Positions 1 through 9,032 of a stretch of 64,000 nucleotides of DNA are shown here, piece after piece. The notes beneath the pieces are model-generated. The model had not been told where the DNA came from. It searched no databases and saw nothing but the letters and a program-made list of their open reading frames with translations. Positions within the stretch are counted from its first letter, which is position 1, and each line of letters begins with the position of its first letter. Source of the DNA: Mycolicibacterium wolinskyi (GTDB taxonomy: Bacteria > Actinomycetota > Actinomycetes > Mycobacteriales > Mycobacteriaceae); the NCBI RefSeq assembly GCF_002101965.1, contig NZ_LQQA01000015.1, positions 248,001 to 312,000 of the forward strand, given 5' to 3'. The position numbers and the translations under genes are program-made.

Positions 1-96
1 GCGGACGCGAACGCGGCCGATAACAAAGGCGAAACGCCGCTCTACAAAGCGGTCAGGAATAGCACTGCTGGTGGCAATACAACGGCTTCGGAATAG
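1..96 (+). CDS. Ankyrin-repeat protein, C-terminal end only
   Basis: Reading from base 1 in frame 1 gives an open frame that ends at TAG 94-96. The first residues, ADANAADNKGETPLYKAV, are the signature of an ankyrin repeat (the GAD-NA-D--G-TPL--A pattern), followed by a short polar tail. The start and all earlier repeats lie left of the window. Ankyrin repeats are protein-protein interaction modules, and in bacteria they are common as immunity or partner proteins in accessory islands. Only one repeat is visible, so the biochemical role cannot be judged. Confidence rests on the motif, since the fragment is just 31 residues. Confidence 0.6.
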   Translation, partial: ADANAADNKGETPLYKAVRNSTAGGNTTASE

Positions 97-635
97 TCGG
101 TATCGCCGGCGACTGCGTGACGCCGATATACAGACTGGGTGAACGTCCTTATGTACCGGGCACACAGGGGGCACATTAACAACGAGCTAGCACACGATCT
201 TGCGAGGGATGCCGCGACGGCGATGATGGACGGCAGACAACCCGACACGGAAAACGCCAGCTGTCTTGCGCGACGGCGTCGCTGGCACGATCTCCTAACC
301 CATCTCACTTGTGCCATGGCCATCTCCACGGCATCCGAAGGGGATACCAACGACCTGTTGCGCGGATAATTCTCTCGGCTTCCTTTGGATTCAAGTGAGT
401 GACCAACGCGGAGAACGTCAGCCATGCACAAAATGGCGCCACCATAGTCGCGGCAATAGTGATTGCGTAGCCCGTAGCGGTCATGGCGCAGACCGTAGAC
501 CTTTCTGGCGTACTGCGACACTCACCCTGTTAGCAATTCTGTCCACAACGCCGCTGAACGCCCATCCGCCCTGTGGATAACGAGCTTCTAGCCATCCTTG
601 AACTGCAGCATGTCGGCTGTTTACCGAGGTCAGGC
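97..635. other. No supported gene
   Basis: Several open frames of 68-159 codons overlap here on both strands. They conflict with each other, have no recognisable domain and mostly lack a convincing ribosome site. A short plus-strand frame (139-369, GTG start, 76 aa) is the least bad candidate but has no family signature. The DNA has the lower GC content of the surrounding island. It may be decayed or spacer DNA between the ankyrin gene and the AlbA_2 gene. Confidence 0.4.
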
Positions 636-863
636 TCAAGTGTGGATAAACATCCAAGTTCGTTCGGCGTGTCGTATGGTTTGCCACTTCGGGCGTGTCG
701 CGTCAGGCAGAAATGTGCTAGCGAATAGCGACAGTTCCCACCGGACTAGGTCTAGAGTCGCTCTCAATCTCGGATCATCCGGGTTGAGACCTTGAGCGTT
801 GAGCGCTTCGCGTTCTTCGTCATCCATACCGAGTAGACGCTGGGGAGCGCTTGGCGGTTTCAT
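636..863 (-). CDS. Small hypothetical protein
   Basis: A 75-aa frame on the minus strand, starting with ATG. The N-terminal two thirds (acidic stretch MDDEEREALNAQGLNPDDP, then an amphipathic segment ending LVRWELSLFAS) look like a folded, natural protein. The basic C-terminus looks less so. I recognise no family. It lies 83 bases downstream of, and on the same strand as, the AlbA_2 gene, so it could be its last operon partner. It could also be a chance frame, because the region has several overlapping open frames. Confidence 0.3.
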   Translation of the reverse strand: MKPPSAPQRLLGMDDEEREALNAQGLNPDDPRLRATLDLVRWELSLFASTFLPDATRPKWQTIRHAERTWMFIHT

Positions 864-946
864 CGAAATTCTTTGGCATGGTGGGCCATCGCCCAGTAGG
901 TCCAGGACTGCGGACCGTCATGCGAGCGATGATCGGAACCCGTCTG

Positions 947-2398
947 TTATGGGTGATTCTTCGGTGCAGTGATTTCAAGGCCGCGCGACAGGCCCCATTG
1001 CTGAAGATTTTCCATGAGCGGGGAGCTGGCGTTCGTCAGTCGAAGCGACCCGTCCGGCCGTAAGAGCATCGGCTCGACAACGCCGAACTCACCCAGAATG
1101 TCTGCGGCGAGTGCGTGGGCAGCGATCACCGTCGCGCGTGGAGTTTGTGCTGTCAATTCATCTAGGGATGCCGAAACCGAAGCGGCATGAGTTTGTCTAC
1201 CGCCCAGAACAAGTGAGCCCTCAGGTTGGAAGTAGTCGACGGAGTCTTCGAGATAGCGCTTCGGCGTGCGTTCTGGGGCCATCACACGGGTGCGCATGGG
1301 CACGTCGTGAGGACCAGTCTGCTGCGGTAGCAATTGTTGCGCCTTGATTAGGCATTCTCCCGAAGCGCCGCAGTCGATCGCGCGGTGGCTCAGGAAGAGG
1401 AGCAGTTCCAAGAGCAGGTGCTCCATATGGTCCTGACGAATCTCATCGGGGTTGTTGCTCACGCTACGGGTGTCTGGTGGCGGTGACGCGAAGAACGAGG
1501 CCGCGAACCCTCCACCGTCGTAATGCAGTTCAGCGTGGGGATGTTTAGACAGGCCGTTGTACGGTCTGGTCTGCGTTGCGATTGCGCGTCGGATACCGGG
1601 TATCAGTTTGGTTTGGTGTTCGTGAAAGCATGTCTGGGCATACGGTGGGAACTCGCGGGGCCACCGTTGGATAAAGCTTTGTTCGCTGGCGAGCGCCGCC
1701 GATCCCACACCCCGCTCACCTCTCCCTCTGGGCACGATCGACACTGCGAGCCATGGCGCCAGAAAGAGGGCGATCCGCGACACGCCTTCGGCGTGGATTG
1801 TGTCCAACCGGTCGATACTCTCTGCTGCACTTGCTTGCCGGTCCCGATAGCGTGCGGCGACCTCATACTCACTCAGGTAGTGAGTCGTGCGGCCGAGGCG
1901 GATCGGATAGTGCAACGGACCGTCGGGATGGTCTCGGACCGCGTGTGGTGCATCGGAACTGTGGGGGACGGTGATTAGCAGGTAGCCGAGCCCGTCCCCG
2001 GCCGGTATCTCGCGTATATCGACCTCATGGAGCAAGGGGCTCACTCGGTTGCCCAAAGCTTGCGAGACTCGTTCGGAGGATTTGGGTGAAACCTTGAACG
2101 GCTTGGCCTCAACGGCGCGTCCCGAACTGTTTTCGCGGACCCCGATGATGATGACTCCGCCGCGAGTGTTGGCGAGCGCTGCCACATCCTTTGCGATTTC
2201 GAAATTCTTGTCTTTGGGGTAGTCGGCTTCCTTCCAGTCGAGGTCGAGGTCCTCGACCTCTCCACGCTGGATCGCTGAATGGACCGCAGGGGCATCTAGA
2301 TCGGCGATGTCGACGCCGAAGACTGAGCACAGGCGGGGAAAGCGTGGCACTGATCCAGCGTGCCAATTTGTGAACAAAGAAGTCGGTAGCGACGCCAC
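947..2398 (-). CDS. AlbA_2 / Schlafen-like nucleic-acid-binding domain protein
   Basis: 483 aa from a GTG start. Residues about 45-165 carry the AlbA_2 (formerly AAA_4, Schlafen-like) signature: an acidic DLDWKEADYPKD segment, then IAKDVAALANTRGGVIIIGV, then a basic region ending RLGRTTHYLSEYEVAARYRDR. This fold binds nucleic acid and occurs in transcription regulators, Schlafen-type RNases and phage-defence proteins. The rest (about 170-483) is unassigned. No good Shine-Dalgarno sequence precedes the start; a TATGAT -10-like hexamer lies 13-18 bases upstream inside an inverted repeat, so a nearly leaderless transcript is possible. A start further inside the frame cannot be excluded. It lies between an ankyrin gene and a Gabija pair, so a defence-related role is an inference from context. 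Confidence 0.7.
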   Translation of the reverse strand: MASLPTSLFTNWHAGSVPRFPRLCSVFGVDIADLDAPAVHSAIQRGEVEDLDLDWKEADYPKDKNFEIAKDVAALANTRGGVIIIGVRENSSGRAVEAKPFKVSPKSSERVSQALGNRVSPLLHEVDIREIPAGDGLGYLLITVPHSSDAPHAVRDHPDGPLHYPIRLGRTTHYLSEYEVAARYRDRQASAAESIDRLDTIHAEGVSRIALFLAPWLAVSIVPRGRGERGVGSAALASEQSFIQRWPREFPPYAQTCFHEHQTKLIPGIRRAIATQTRPYNGLSKHPHAELHYDGGGFAASFFASPPPDTRSVSNNPDEIRQDHMEHLLLELLLFLSHRAIDCGASGECLIKAQQLLPQQTGPHDVPMRTRVMAPERTPKRYLEDSVDYFQPEGSLVLGGRQTHAASVSASLDELTAQTPRATVIAAHALAADILGEFGVVEPMLLRPDGSLRLTNASSPLMENLQQWGLSRGLEITAPKNHP

Positions 2399-2403
2399 GG
2401 TGT

Positions 2404-2423
2404 GATGTAGATCATATTACATC
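2404..2423. promoter_or_regulatory. Inverted repeat over the AlbA_2 gene promoter
   Basis: GATGTA and TACATC form a perfect 6-bp inverted repeat separated by 8 bases, ending 6 bases before the AlbA_2 start codon. On the minus strand the spacer holds TATGAT, a good -10 hexamer. A dimeric repressor bound here would cover the promoter. No regulator is identified. Confidence 0.35.
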
Positions 2424-2554
2424 TGGGTAATGGAGTCGCAGACCGGTGGGACGCCCTTCGTGCGTGGCCGAGGCGTCTGACAACGCTCCCGTGTGGTGCC
2501 CTGCAGCACCGGGATGCCGTGAGAGTATGGGGTAGTCCAGATTAGGGGGCATGA

Positions 2555-3085
2555 ATGGCCAGCGGCTTCAAGATAAACAAGCAGGGCATCCGGCAGATGA
2601 CCCGGGAGATCGAGCGGGAGTTCGCTAAGAACCCGGTACGGGTTCCGCTGCAGGCTGATACTTCTGGAGTGCAGTTGCCGCCCGCGACGACGGTCAACAA
2701 CTACAACGGTCCGGTTGTCACCGTAACTGGCGACCATGCTCAACTCGCATGGAACAACCAGGATGTCACCCAGACCCGGGCGAGCACTGAGCAGGTGGCG
2801 CCCGGGTACGAGGAATTGGCTGACCTTGTAACTCGGCTTCTGGCCAGCACGCACCGGTTTAGTCTCGAAGCTGAGGACGAGGTGGAGCTACGCGCCAACA
2901 GCGACGCAGTCCTACGCGAGGTGGTCAAAACCAACCCGGACGGAAGCTTTGTTAGACGTGGTGTCACTATGCTAAAAGGCCTACTGGCCCCCATTGCATC
3001 GGGCATCAGCAAGGCGGTCACGGAAGAGTCCGCCGGTGTGGCCCAGCAGATGATCGAGTCTTTGGGTAACGCGCTGCCGTCGTGA
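2555..3085 (+). CDS. Hypothetical 176-aa island protein
   Basis: The ATG at 2555 is preceded by AGGGGG at 2544-2549, a good ribosome site. The protein begins with a short basic helix (residues 1-28), then an Asn/Val-rich beta segment (about 45-75, with TVNNYNGPVVTVTGD and AQLAWNNQ), then a predicted helical C-terminal half ending SLGNALPS. No signal peptide or membrane segment is seen. The NNYNGPVV/GDHAQLAW segment resembles the short beta linkers found in several actinobacterial accessory proteins, but I cannot name the family. It is divergent from the AlbA_2 gene and lies about 320 bases upstream of Gabija. Confidence 0.6.
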   Translation: MASGFKINKQGIRQMTREIEREFAKNPVRVPLQADTSGVQLPPATTVNNYNGPVVTVTGDHAQLAWNNQDVTQTRASTEQVAPGYEELADLVTRLLASTHRFSLEAEDEVELRANSDAVLREVVKTNPDGSFVRRGVTMLKGLLAPIASGISKAVTEESAGVAQQMIESLGNALPS

Positions 3086-3407
3086 GGTATGCCGGGTCCG
3101 GCCGCGTGTCGCCGGGCTGGACGAAGATACTGACCGATGCGGCCTCTTTTTGTGTTTCAAGTCTTCGTGCGTTTCTGCCACGTACTAGTCCCGTCCCCTG
3201 TTATACAACGCCCATCGGTACATCTAGGCGTTCGCAACGGAGGGGGCAATGGCGGCTGTCGATCGGTACCGACCTGATGCGAATCGAATCTTTCTAAATG
3301 TTTCACCAACCCATCACGTGCGTCTATGTCATAATTAACCTACTAAGCGGAGATAACGAAGTGATAGAGGCCAATTCAACGGAGCGTGCCTTGGGGCGGG
3401 ATCGCGT
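3086..3407. other. Intergenic region upstream of gajA
   Basis: 322 bases without a convincing gene. An open frame at 3082-3297 overlaps the previous stop and has no family signature. The stretch around 3326-3345 is AT-rich (CATAATTAACC) and is the most likely -10 region for the Gabija transcript. GGGGCGGG at 3393-3400 is the probable gajA ribosome site. Confidence 0.4.
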
Positions 3408-5249
3408 GTGAAAGTTCGTTACTTACATCTCGAGAATTTCCGCGGCATCCAAGAGGGTGAAGTTCACTTTCAGCAGCACACTCTTCTAGTAGGTGGAAAT
3501 AATGCCGGCAAGTCGACCATTTGCGAGGCTATTGATTTAGTGCTCGGGCCCGAGCGTCTGTATCGGCGACCAGTCATTGACGAGCATGATTTTTTCCTTG
3601 GCAATTACATCGATGACGAAGGCAACCCGATCACTGTACGAATCGAGGTGGTCCTCACCGGCTTGAATGCCGAGGAGCAACGTCGGTTTGGCGATCACCA
3701 CCTGCGACTCTGGGATAATGCAACTGGAGCTTTCATCGATGATGAAGCTGGCGGAGCGGAACGCGCAGAGTCAGAGACAGTCGAATGGGGCCTTCCTGTT
3801 TGCTTCATCGGACGATACGACAAGGAAGAAGACGACTTTGTCGGTGATACGTTCTTCTCGCATCCAGAACCTATCGCCGATGAGACTGATCCTGGTGATT
3901 TATCGTCGCTTGGCGGTGGTTTATCTGGCTTTCGCCGTTCACACAAGCGCCTTGTTGGCTATGTGTATCTACGCGCCCTTCGCACAGGTTCACGAGCCCT
4001 GAGCCTGCAGCGAGGATCCTTGCTCGACACCATCCTTCAGCTCGGAGGTGAAGGCTCAGCGGAAATGTGGAAGGACACTCTGAATCACTTGCAGACGCTA
4101 GACCCTGCTATTGGTGATATTCCGCAACTTCAGACGGTCCGTGACAGTATCAAAGAAAAGCTCGGCCAGTTTGTGAATCTTGCTCCGGGAGATGATTCTG
4201 CGGCTTTCTTCGCTTCGGATCTGACGCGACAACATCTACGAGAGGTTGTAAGGCTGTTTGTTGCAACTCAGCCGAGCGAGCACTTGGTTCCCTATGGCCG
4301 CCAGGGGACGGGCTCGATCAACCTGTTGGTATTCGCCCTTCTGACTATTATCGCTGATCTCAAAGGGACCCACTCGGTGATATTTGCAATGGAAGAGCCC
4401 GAGATTGCGCTGCCTCCGCATACACAGCGACGAGTGACGCGCTATGTCCTCCAGCAGATGGGCCAGGCGATCGTGACATCGCACTCGACTCCCGTCATCG
4501 AGCAGTTTGAGCCTGACAGCATTGTCATGCTGCATCGGGACGGATCCAAGCTGGCGAGTGCGCTCATCGACTCGACCAAGGTCAAGCGCAAGACGTACTT
4601 GTCGAACAGGCGTCAATTCGCAGAAGCGATACTCGCGCGCAGTGTGTTAGTGGTCGAAGGGTCGACCGAGGGTGTTGTTTTTCCGGCGGTGTCAACGGTT
4701 CTTGAGCGTGTCAGAGCGGGTTATACACATCTCGACTTCGCCGGTATATCAATGTTCACGTGTTCGGGCGATGGTGAGGTGGACCGATTTGGCCCGGTAT
4801 TCAAGGCGCTTGGAAAAAAGACCTACGGTGCCTGCGATAAACCGAATGCAACCCCGTCAGCGGAGGTTGTCGCTAATCGTGCTGAGTTTGATCGGTTCTG
4901 GGAATCACCAGAATCAGGGATTGAGGATGTTCTCGTCAACGCCATACCAGTGCCGACGCTTCGGAAATTTCTTGACCTCGTATCAACGCGAGCGGACTAC
5001 CCAACAAGGTTACCGTACAACCCGGCAGCGTCGGATGATGAGATAAGCAAGCTAACGTTCAAAGTTCTGAAGGCCCGAAAAGGTGAGGCATTTGCCTACG
5101 CTGCGATGTTGATTGAGCAATGCGATACTGAGGCCGAACTCCCACAAGAGCTGGTAGCCATATTAGTAGCGATCGATGAAGATCTCCGTGCAGAGCCAGA
5201 GGCCATCCCTGCTGCAGAAGAACTCCCAGCATCGCCAGAGGGCGAATGA
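3408..5249 (+). CDS. gajA: Gabija nuclease GajA (OLD family ATPase-TOPRIM)
   Basis: 613 aa, GTG start. The N-terminal half is an ABC/SMC-like ATPase: FRGIQEG and Walker A GGNNAGKST near residues 29-37, Walker B VIFAMEEPEIALPP near 324-337 and the switch histidine in TSHSTP near 358. The C-terminal TOPRIM nuclease domain starts at LVVEGSTEGVVFP near 414-426, with its catalytic Glu, and a later ACDKPN segment supplies the acidic metal ligand. This is the OLD overcoming-lysogenization-defect family. The stop overlaps the start of a UvrD-like helicase gene, which is the defining arrangement of Gabija (class 2 OLD). In known systems the complex nicks DNA when nucleotide pools fall during phage replication. 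Codon use is less GC-biased than in genes after 7.2 kb, which suggests transfer. Confidence 0.9.
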   Translation: MKVRYLHLENFRGIQEGEVHFQQHTLLVGGNNAGKSTICEAIDLVLGPERLYRRPVIDEHDFFLGNYIDDEGNPITVRIEVVLTGLNAEEQRRFGDHHLRLWDNATGAFIDDEAGGAERAESETVEWGLPVCFIGRYDKEEDDFVGDTFFSHPEPIADETDPGDLSSLGGGLSGFRRSHKRLVGYVYLRALRTGSRALSLQRGSLLDTILQLGGEGSAEMWKDTLNHLQTLDPAIGDIPQLQTVRDSIKEKLGQFVNLAPGDDSAAFFASDLTRQHLREVVRLFVATQPSEHLVPYGRQGTGSINLLVFALLTIIADLKGTHSVIFAMEEPEIALPPHTQRRVTRYVLQQMGQAIVTSHSTPVIEQFEPDSIVMLHRDGSKLASALIDSTKVKRKTYLSNRRQFAEAILARSVLVVEGSTEGVVFPAVSTVLERVRAGYTHLDFAGISMFTCSGDGEVDRFGPVFKALGKKTYGACDKPNATPSAEVVANRAEFDRFWESPESGIEDVLVNAIPVPTLRKFLDLVSTRADYPTRLPYNPAASDDEISKLTFKVLKARKGEAFAYAAMLIEQCDTEAELPQELVAILVAIDEDLRAEPEAIPAAEELPASPEGE

Positions 5250-6949
5250 CTTTCGAGCTGGCGGGTCAAGCGCGAGAGGCCTACGACCAAGATGGCCGGG
5301 TTATGGTGCTTGGTGGCCCTGGCTCGGGAAAAACGACTCTTTCGCTGCTCAAAACGCAGCGTCTGATACCCACCCTGGAGCCTGGACAACAGATCCTCTT
5401 TCTGAGCTTTTCGCGTGCAGCCGTACGCCAGGTGATGTTGCGATGTCGCGATGTGCTTACAGCAGCAGAACGCACCCACATTTCGGTTCAGACGTACCAT
5501 GCCTTCTGTATGGATATTCTTCGCGCACACGGACGGCTCTTGACGGGTAGTCCTGCACGAATCCTGTTCCCGGATCGAGAGAAGATCGCGAAAACTAACT
5601 TTCAAGGTGATGACTGGGATAACGAACGTCGCAGACTGGCCAACGAGGAAGGCGTCTACGTATTTGATCAGTTTGCGAGTGGCGCTGCTAGCTTGATCGG
5701 TGGTATACCGAAGGTTACAAAGCTAGTAGCCGATCGGTTTCCTGTCATCATCCTCGACGAGTTCCAGGACACAAGCGATGCTCAATGGGAACTTGTTCAA
5801 GCGCTCGCTCTCCGAAGCAACGTCATCATTCTGGCCGATCCTGACCAACGAATCTTCGAGTACGACGACAACGTCGACCCCGACCGACTCAACCATGTTC
5901 GCCAAATCCTTGGTCCAGCGGAGTTCGATCTCGGCGGAGAGAACCACCGAAGTCCCGACGCCGGAATACTCCAGTTCGCCGACGCCATCCTTCGCAATCG
6001 AACACTCCCTGTAACCTCAGATGTAATTGTTAGGACGGTCTATCCGCGAGCGCTCGAGTCTACAACGCACGCGGCGGTCGTCTGGCTCTTCTCGGAGCTC
6101 CGCAAGAAAGGGATTGAACGGCCCAATATTGCAGTGCTTACACGCGCGAACGCCTTGGTTTCCGATGTATCCAGCTGGCTAAGTAGCACGAGGACGTACA
6201 ACGGCATACAGCTCAAACCCGTATCGCACGACGTTCTCTGGGACGCAGAAGTCACAGCAGCCGCTGCGCAGGTTGTTGCATCAATACTGGAATGGCCGCT
6301 GCGCGATTCGAAGGAAGGTGTTATGCGGACATTCTCTGCGGTTGCGAATTTCTACGAAGTCAAGAATGCGCTCAAGGTGACCGCCAGCGCTGCTGCAGCG
6401 CGTGACAGTTATCGAACCAACGCCGAACTCCTAGCCGCCGGCAAGAACGTGCGACTGAAGAGTGCCAAGCAGCTCATTGCCTTAAGAGAGAACGGGTTTG
6501 AATTGCGAGGTGATCCCGCATCCGATTGGAAACTCGCTCGGGACGTAATCGCAGCCGCAGGCGTTCAGGACATTATTCAGGCCGTTAGGTTCGTTCGACT
6601 GTTTGGCGCTACAGACGAGATCGGCGGTCGTCTCGCAGAGCAGTGGGATCGCTCAGGTGGCTACGACAATGCAGTCGAACTCGTACGTAGGACCCTCGAT
6701 CAGGGCCGCATCACATCAGAGCTGCGCGAACCTCAGGGCTGCATTCTGATGAACGTTCACAAATCGAAAGGAAAGGAGTTCGACGGGGTCATCATCGTCG
6801 AGGGTCATTACAGAAGCACCTTCTACGACAGGCGCGAGGATCCACCCCACATGTCTGGTCGCCGGCTCCTTCGTGTCGCGGTGACTCGGGCTCGTCACAA
6901 GGTAGTCATCGTTCGCCCCAACAGCACTCTGCCGCTGATCAACCCGTGA
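5246..6949 (+). CDS. gajB: Gabija helicase GajB (UvrD/Rep-like)
   Basis: 567 aa. The ATG overlaps the gajA stop by four bases, so translation is coupled. All superfamily 1 helicase motifs are visible in order: Walker A LGGPGSGKT near 22-30, motif II ILDEFQDT, motif III LADPDQRIFE, motif V VHKSKGKEFDG, and motif VI LLRVAVTRARHK near the C-terminus. It is somewhat longer than the best-studied GajB (about 500 aa) but complete. In Gabija, GajB associates with the GajA tetramer and senses or processes DNA ends and nucleotides during infection. No further defence gene follows; 50 bases after the stop begins a tRNA-like fragment that may mark the end of the island. Confidence 0.88.
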   Translation: MTFELAGQAREAYDQDGRVMVLGGPGSGKTTLSLLKTQRLIPTLEPGQQILFLSFSRAAVRQVMLRCRDVLTAAERTHISVQTYHAFCMDILRAHGRLLTGSPARILFPDREKIAKTNFQGDDWDNERRRLANEEGVYVFDQFASGAASLIGGIPKVTKLVADRFPVIILDEFQDTSDAQWELVQALALRSNVIILADPDQRIFEYDDNVDPDRLNHVRQILGPAEFDLGGENHRSPDAGILQFADAILRNRTLPVTSDVIVRTVYPRALESTTHAAVVWLFSELRKKGIERPNIAVLTRANALVSDVSSWLSSTRTYNGIQLKPVSHDVLWDAEVTAAAAQVVASILEWPLRDSKEGVMRTFSAVANFYEVKNALKVTASAAAARDSYRTNAELLAAGKNVRLKSAKQLIALRENGFELRGDPASDWKLARDVIAAAGVQDIIQAVRFVRLFGATDEIGGRLAEQWDRSGGYDNAVELVRRTLDQGRITSELREPQGCILMNVHKSKGKEFDGVIIVEGHYRSTFYDRREDPPHMSGRRLLRVAVTRARHKVVIVRPNSTLPLINP

Positions 6950-7000
6950 ATTCCAGGGTCGACCTCGGGCACCAACCCATTCATAGTTGAACCGATCCAG

Positions 7001-7039
7001 GGCTACCAAGTCCGGGTTCGAATCATCGGCCTGGCCGCA
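7001..7039 (+). other. tRNA-like 3' fragment, candidate attachment site
   Basis: The segment contains TCCGGGTTCGAATC, which matches a tRNA T-arm with its TTCGAAT loop (7017-7023), followed by CCTGGCCGCA, like the 3' side of an acceptor stem with discriminator and CA. The T stem is imperfect (two mismatches), and there is no D arm or anticodon arm upstream. It therefore cannot be a functional tRNA. It lies just after gajB and before normal high-GC sequence, where the displaced 3' end of a tRNA gene is expected at the edge of an integrated element. Confidence 0.35.
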
Positions 7040-7103
7040 GTAACCGATCTATGTGCTCCCTCACGTACGGTTTCGATAGTTCTCCCATCAGGCCCACGTT
7101 TTG

Positions 7104-7127
7104 AAGCCCGCGTTCAGCGGGCTTTTT
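7104..7127 (+). terminator. Rho-independent terminator
   Basis: AAGCCCGC, loop GTTCA, then GCGGGCTT running into TTTTT: an 8-bp stem with a U tract. It lies 65 bases after the tRNA-like fragment and would end plus-strand transcription from the Gabija operon or from an ancestral tRNA gene. Confidence 0.85.
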
Positions 7128-7283
7128 CATTGGGTGGACGTGGCGCCGTCTGGTCACATGCGTAACACCGGTAACGCCAGGACAAGGCGAAGTGCTTTCT
7201 CAAGTGCGATATCGCGGGTGATATCGCGACGCCGAATACCTTCCGCGGATCTGGCTGATGCTCTCAGGTTCGAGGGCCGGCTC

Positions 7284-7535
7284 CTACGCCGTTCGTGCCG
7301 CGGCATCCTGCACCGCAATTCGGTACCGGGCAGCGCGCTCCACGAGGTTGAGATCGGAAGCGTCGAGCGGAATCTGGTGCGTGGTGAACACATCGACGAC
7401 AGCATCGAATCTCCGCATGAGGCGGTGTGCGTCGATGCCGAACCGCGCGAACGACGCGTCGTTGGCTGGTACGGAGCGCGGCGTCCGGTCGAGCACGAAG
7501 GTGAGTATTTCTCGGTCGTACCAGTCGAGGTGCAT
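7284..7535 (-). CDS. Small hypothetical protein downstream of sdaA
   Basis: 83 aa. The chosen ATG (7535) has AAGGAGA seven bases upstream; an earlier in-frame start at 7592 would overlap sdaA and lacks such a site. The protein starts MHLDWYDREILTF and has a central FGIDAHRLMRRFDAVVD helix. The layout loosely recalls the small actinobacterial DUF3263 proteins (helix, then FGM-x-RYYQ helix) but I am not sure of the family. It follows sdaA by 50 bases on the same strand and is probably co-transcribed with it. Confidence 0.6.
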   Translation of the reverse strand: MHLDWYDREILTFVLDRTPRSVPANDASFARFGIDAHRLMRRFDAVVDVFTTHQIPLDASDLNLVERAARYRIAVQDAAARTA

Positions 7536-7585
7536 CGTCGTCTCCTTGTTCCGTGGGGGACGTATCGCCGGCGCAGACACCTGCG

Positions 7586-8974
7586 TCAGCATTCGACGTA
7601 GTTGACGGGAACGTTCACTGCGAGGCCGCCCGTGGAGGTCTCTTTGTATTTCGAGCTCATGTCGGCACCGGTCGTGCGCATCGTCTCGATCACCTGGTCG
7701 AGCGAGACGCGGTGGGTGCCGTCGCCGCGCAGGGCCATCCGGGCCGCGTTGATCGCCTTGCCGGCAGATATCGCATTGCGTTCGATGCAGGGGATCTGGA
7801 CGAGACCTTCGATCGGGTCACATGTCAGCCCGAGACTGTGTTCCATCGCGATTTCGGCCGCGTTCTCCACCTGTTCTGGTGTGCCGCCGAGGATTTCGGC
7901 GAGGCCCGCGGCGGCCATCGAAGCCGCGGAGCCAACTTCGCCTTGGCAGCCGACCTCCGCCCCGGATATAGAGGCGCGCTCTTTGTAGAGCGAGCCGATG
8001 GCGCCGGCGGCCAACAGGAAACGAATCGCGGTGTCGTCCGGATCGTGCTGGCCCGCTGGGGTGTAGTGCACGGCGTAGTGCAGCACGGCAGGCACGATAC
8101 CGGCGGCACCGTTCGTCGGGGCGGTGACAATTCGTCCGCCGGAGGCGTTTTCCTCGTTGACCGCGAGTGCGACGAGATTCACCCAGTCTTCGGCGAATTC
8201 GGGTCGCCTCTCCGGATCCTCCTGGCTGAGACGGTCGTACCAGTCCTTCGCGCGTCGCCGCACGTGCAGCGAACCGGGGAGAAGGCCGTCGCGCGCGATC
8301 CCGCGCTGTTCGCAGTCCACCATCACGTCGCGAATGTGCAGTAGCCGCTGGTGAATTTCGGTGACGGGGCGATTCTGCCGCTCGATGTGGCGCATCAACT
8401 CGCTGATGCTGCAGCTGTGCTGGTGGCAGAGCTCGAGCATCTCTTTTGCCGAGCTGAACGCGAGACCGCGGCCGGATGCGGTTGCCGCGGGCGGTGCTTG
8501 GCTCTCGGCCTCGGTGACGACGAAGCCGCCGCCGATCGAGAAGTAGGTCTCACGGTGCAATTCGGCGCCATCGGAATCCAACGCCGTCAGTGTCATGCCG
8601 TTGGGATGGAACGGCAGAATGGTCAACGGCCGCAGGGTCATGTCCTGCTCGGTGAACGCGATCTCGCGGGATCCGCCGAATGCGATTCGGCCGGTGGATC
8701 GCATGGCCTCGATGCGTTGTTCCATGACGTCGGTCTCGATCTCTTCGGGCAGATAGCCCTCGAGACCGAGTAGCACCGCGGTCATCGTGCCGTGACCGGC
8801 ACCGGTTGCCGCCAATGACCCGTACAGATCGACGCTCACGTCGGCAACTTCGTCGAACGCACCCAGCGTGCGCAGATCCGCGACGAACCTGGCTGCAGCG
8901 CGCATCGGTCCGACGGTGTGTGAACTCGATGGCCCGATGCCGATGGAGAACAGCTCGAACACACTGATCGTCAT
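7586..8974 (-). CDS. sdaA: L-serine ammonia-lyase (serine dehydratase), iron-sulfur type
   Basis: 462 aa, single-chain form: N-terminal beta domain ([20 protein letters not shown]) fused to the alpha domain. It deaminates L-serine to pyruvate and ammonia with a [4Fe-4S] cluster. Cluster cysteines appear in [15 protein letters not shown] and IPCIERN. The very last residue is Cys462 (VNYVEC), as in enzymes where the C-terminal cysteine caps the cluster in the active site. A strong ribosome site (AAGGGAGG) precedes the ATG. Upstream, 60 bases from the start, is one copy of the regional palindrome. In this locus it completes betaine to glycine to serine to pyruvate. Confidence 0.95.
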   Translation of the reverse strand: MTISVFELFSIGIGPSSSHTVGPMRAAARFVADLRTLGAFDEVADVSVDLYGSLAATGAGHGTMTAVLLGLEGYLPEEIETDVMEQRIEAMRSTGRIAFGGSREIAFTEQDMTLRPLTILPFHPNGMTLTALDSDGAELHRETYFSIGGGFVVTEAESQAPPAATASGRGLAFSSAKEMLELCHQHSCSISELMRHIERQNRPVTEIHQRLLHIRDVMVDCEQRGIARDGLLPGSLHVRRRAKDWYDRLSQEDPERRPEFAEDWVNLVALAVNEENASGGRIVTAPTNGAAGIVPAVLHYAVHYTPAGQHDPDDTAIRFLLAAGAIGSLYKERASISGAEVGCQGEVGSAASMAAAGLAEILGGTPEQVENAAEIAMEHSLGLTCDPIEGLVQIPCIERNAISAGKAINAARMALRGDGTHRVSLDQVIETMRTTGADMSSKYKETSTGGLAVNVPVNYVEC

Positions 8975-9032
8975 AGGTTGATCCCTCCCTTCTGATCGCC
9001 CGTTGCGGAGGGCGGCAAGCCCTGATCAGCAT

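Noticed and set aside
42..521. 159-codon minus-strand frame at the window start
   Set aside because: It overlaps the ankyrin reading frame, has no ribosome site and shows a Cys/Arg-rich composition without domain features.
7001..7080. Functional tRNA gene
   Set aside because: Only a T-arm-like and acceptor-like part is present; no anticodon arm or D arm can be drawn, and the T stem has mismatches.
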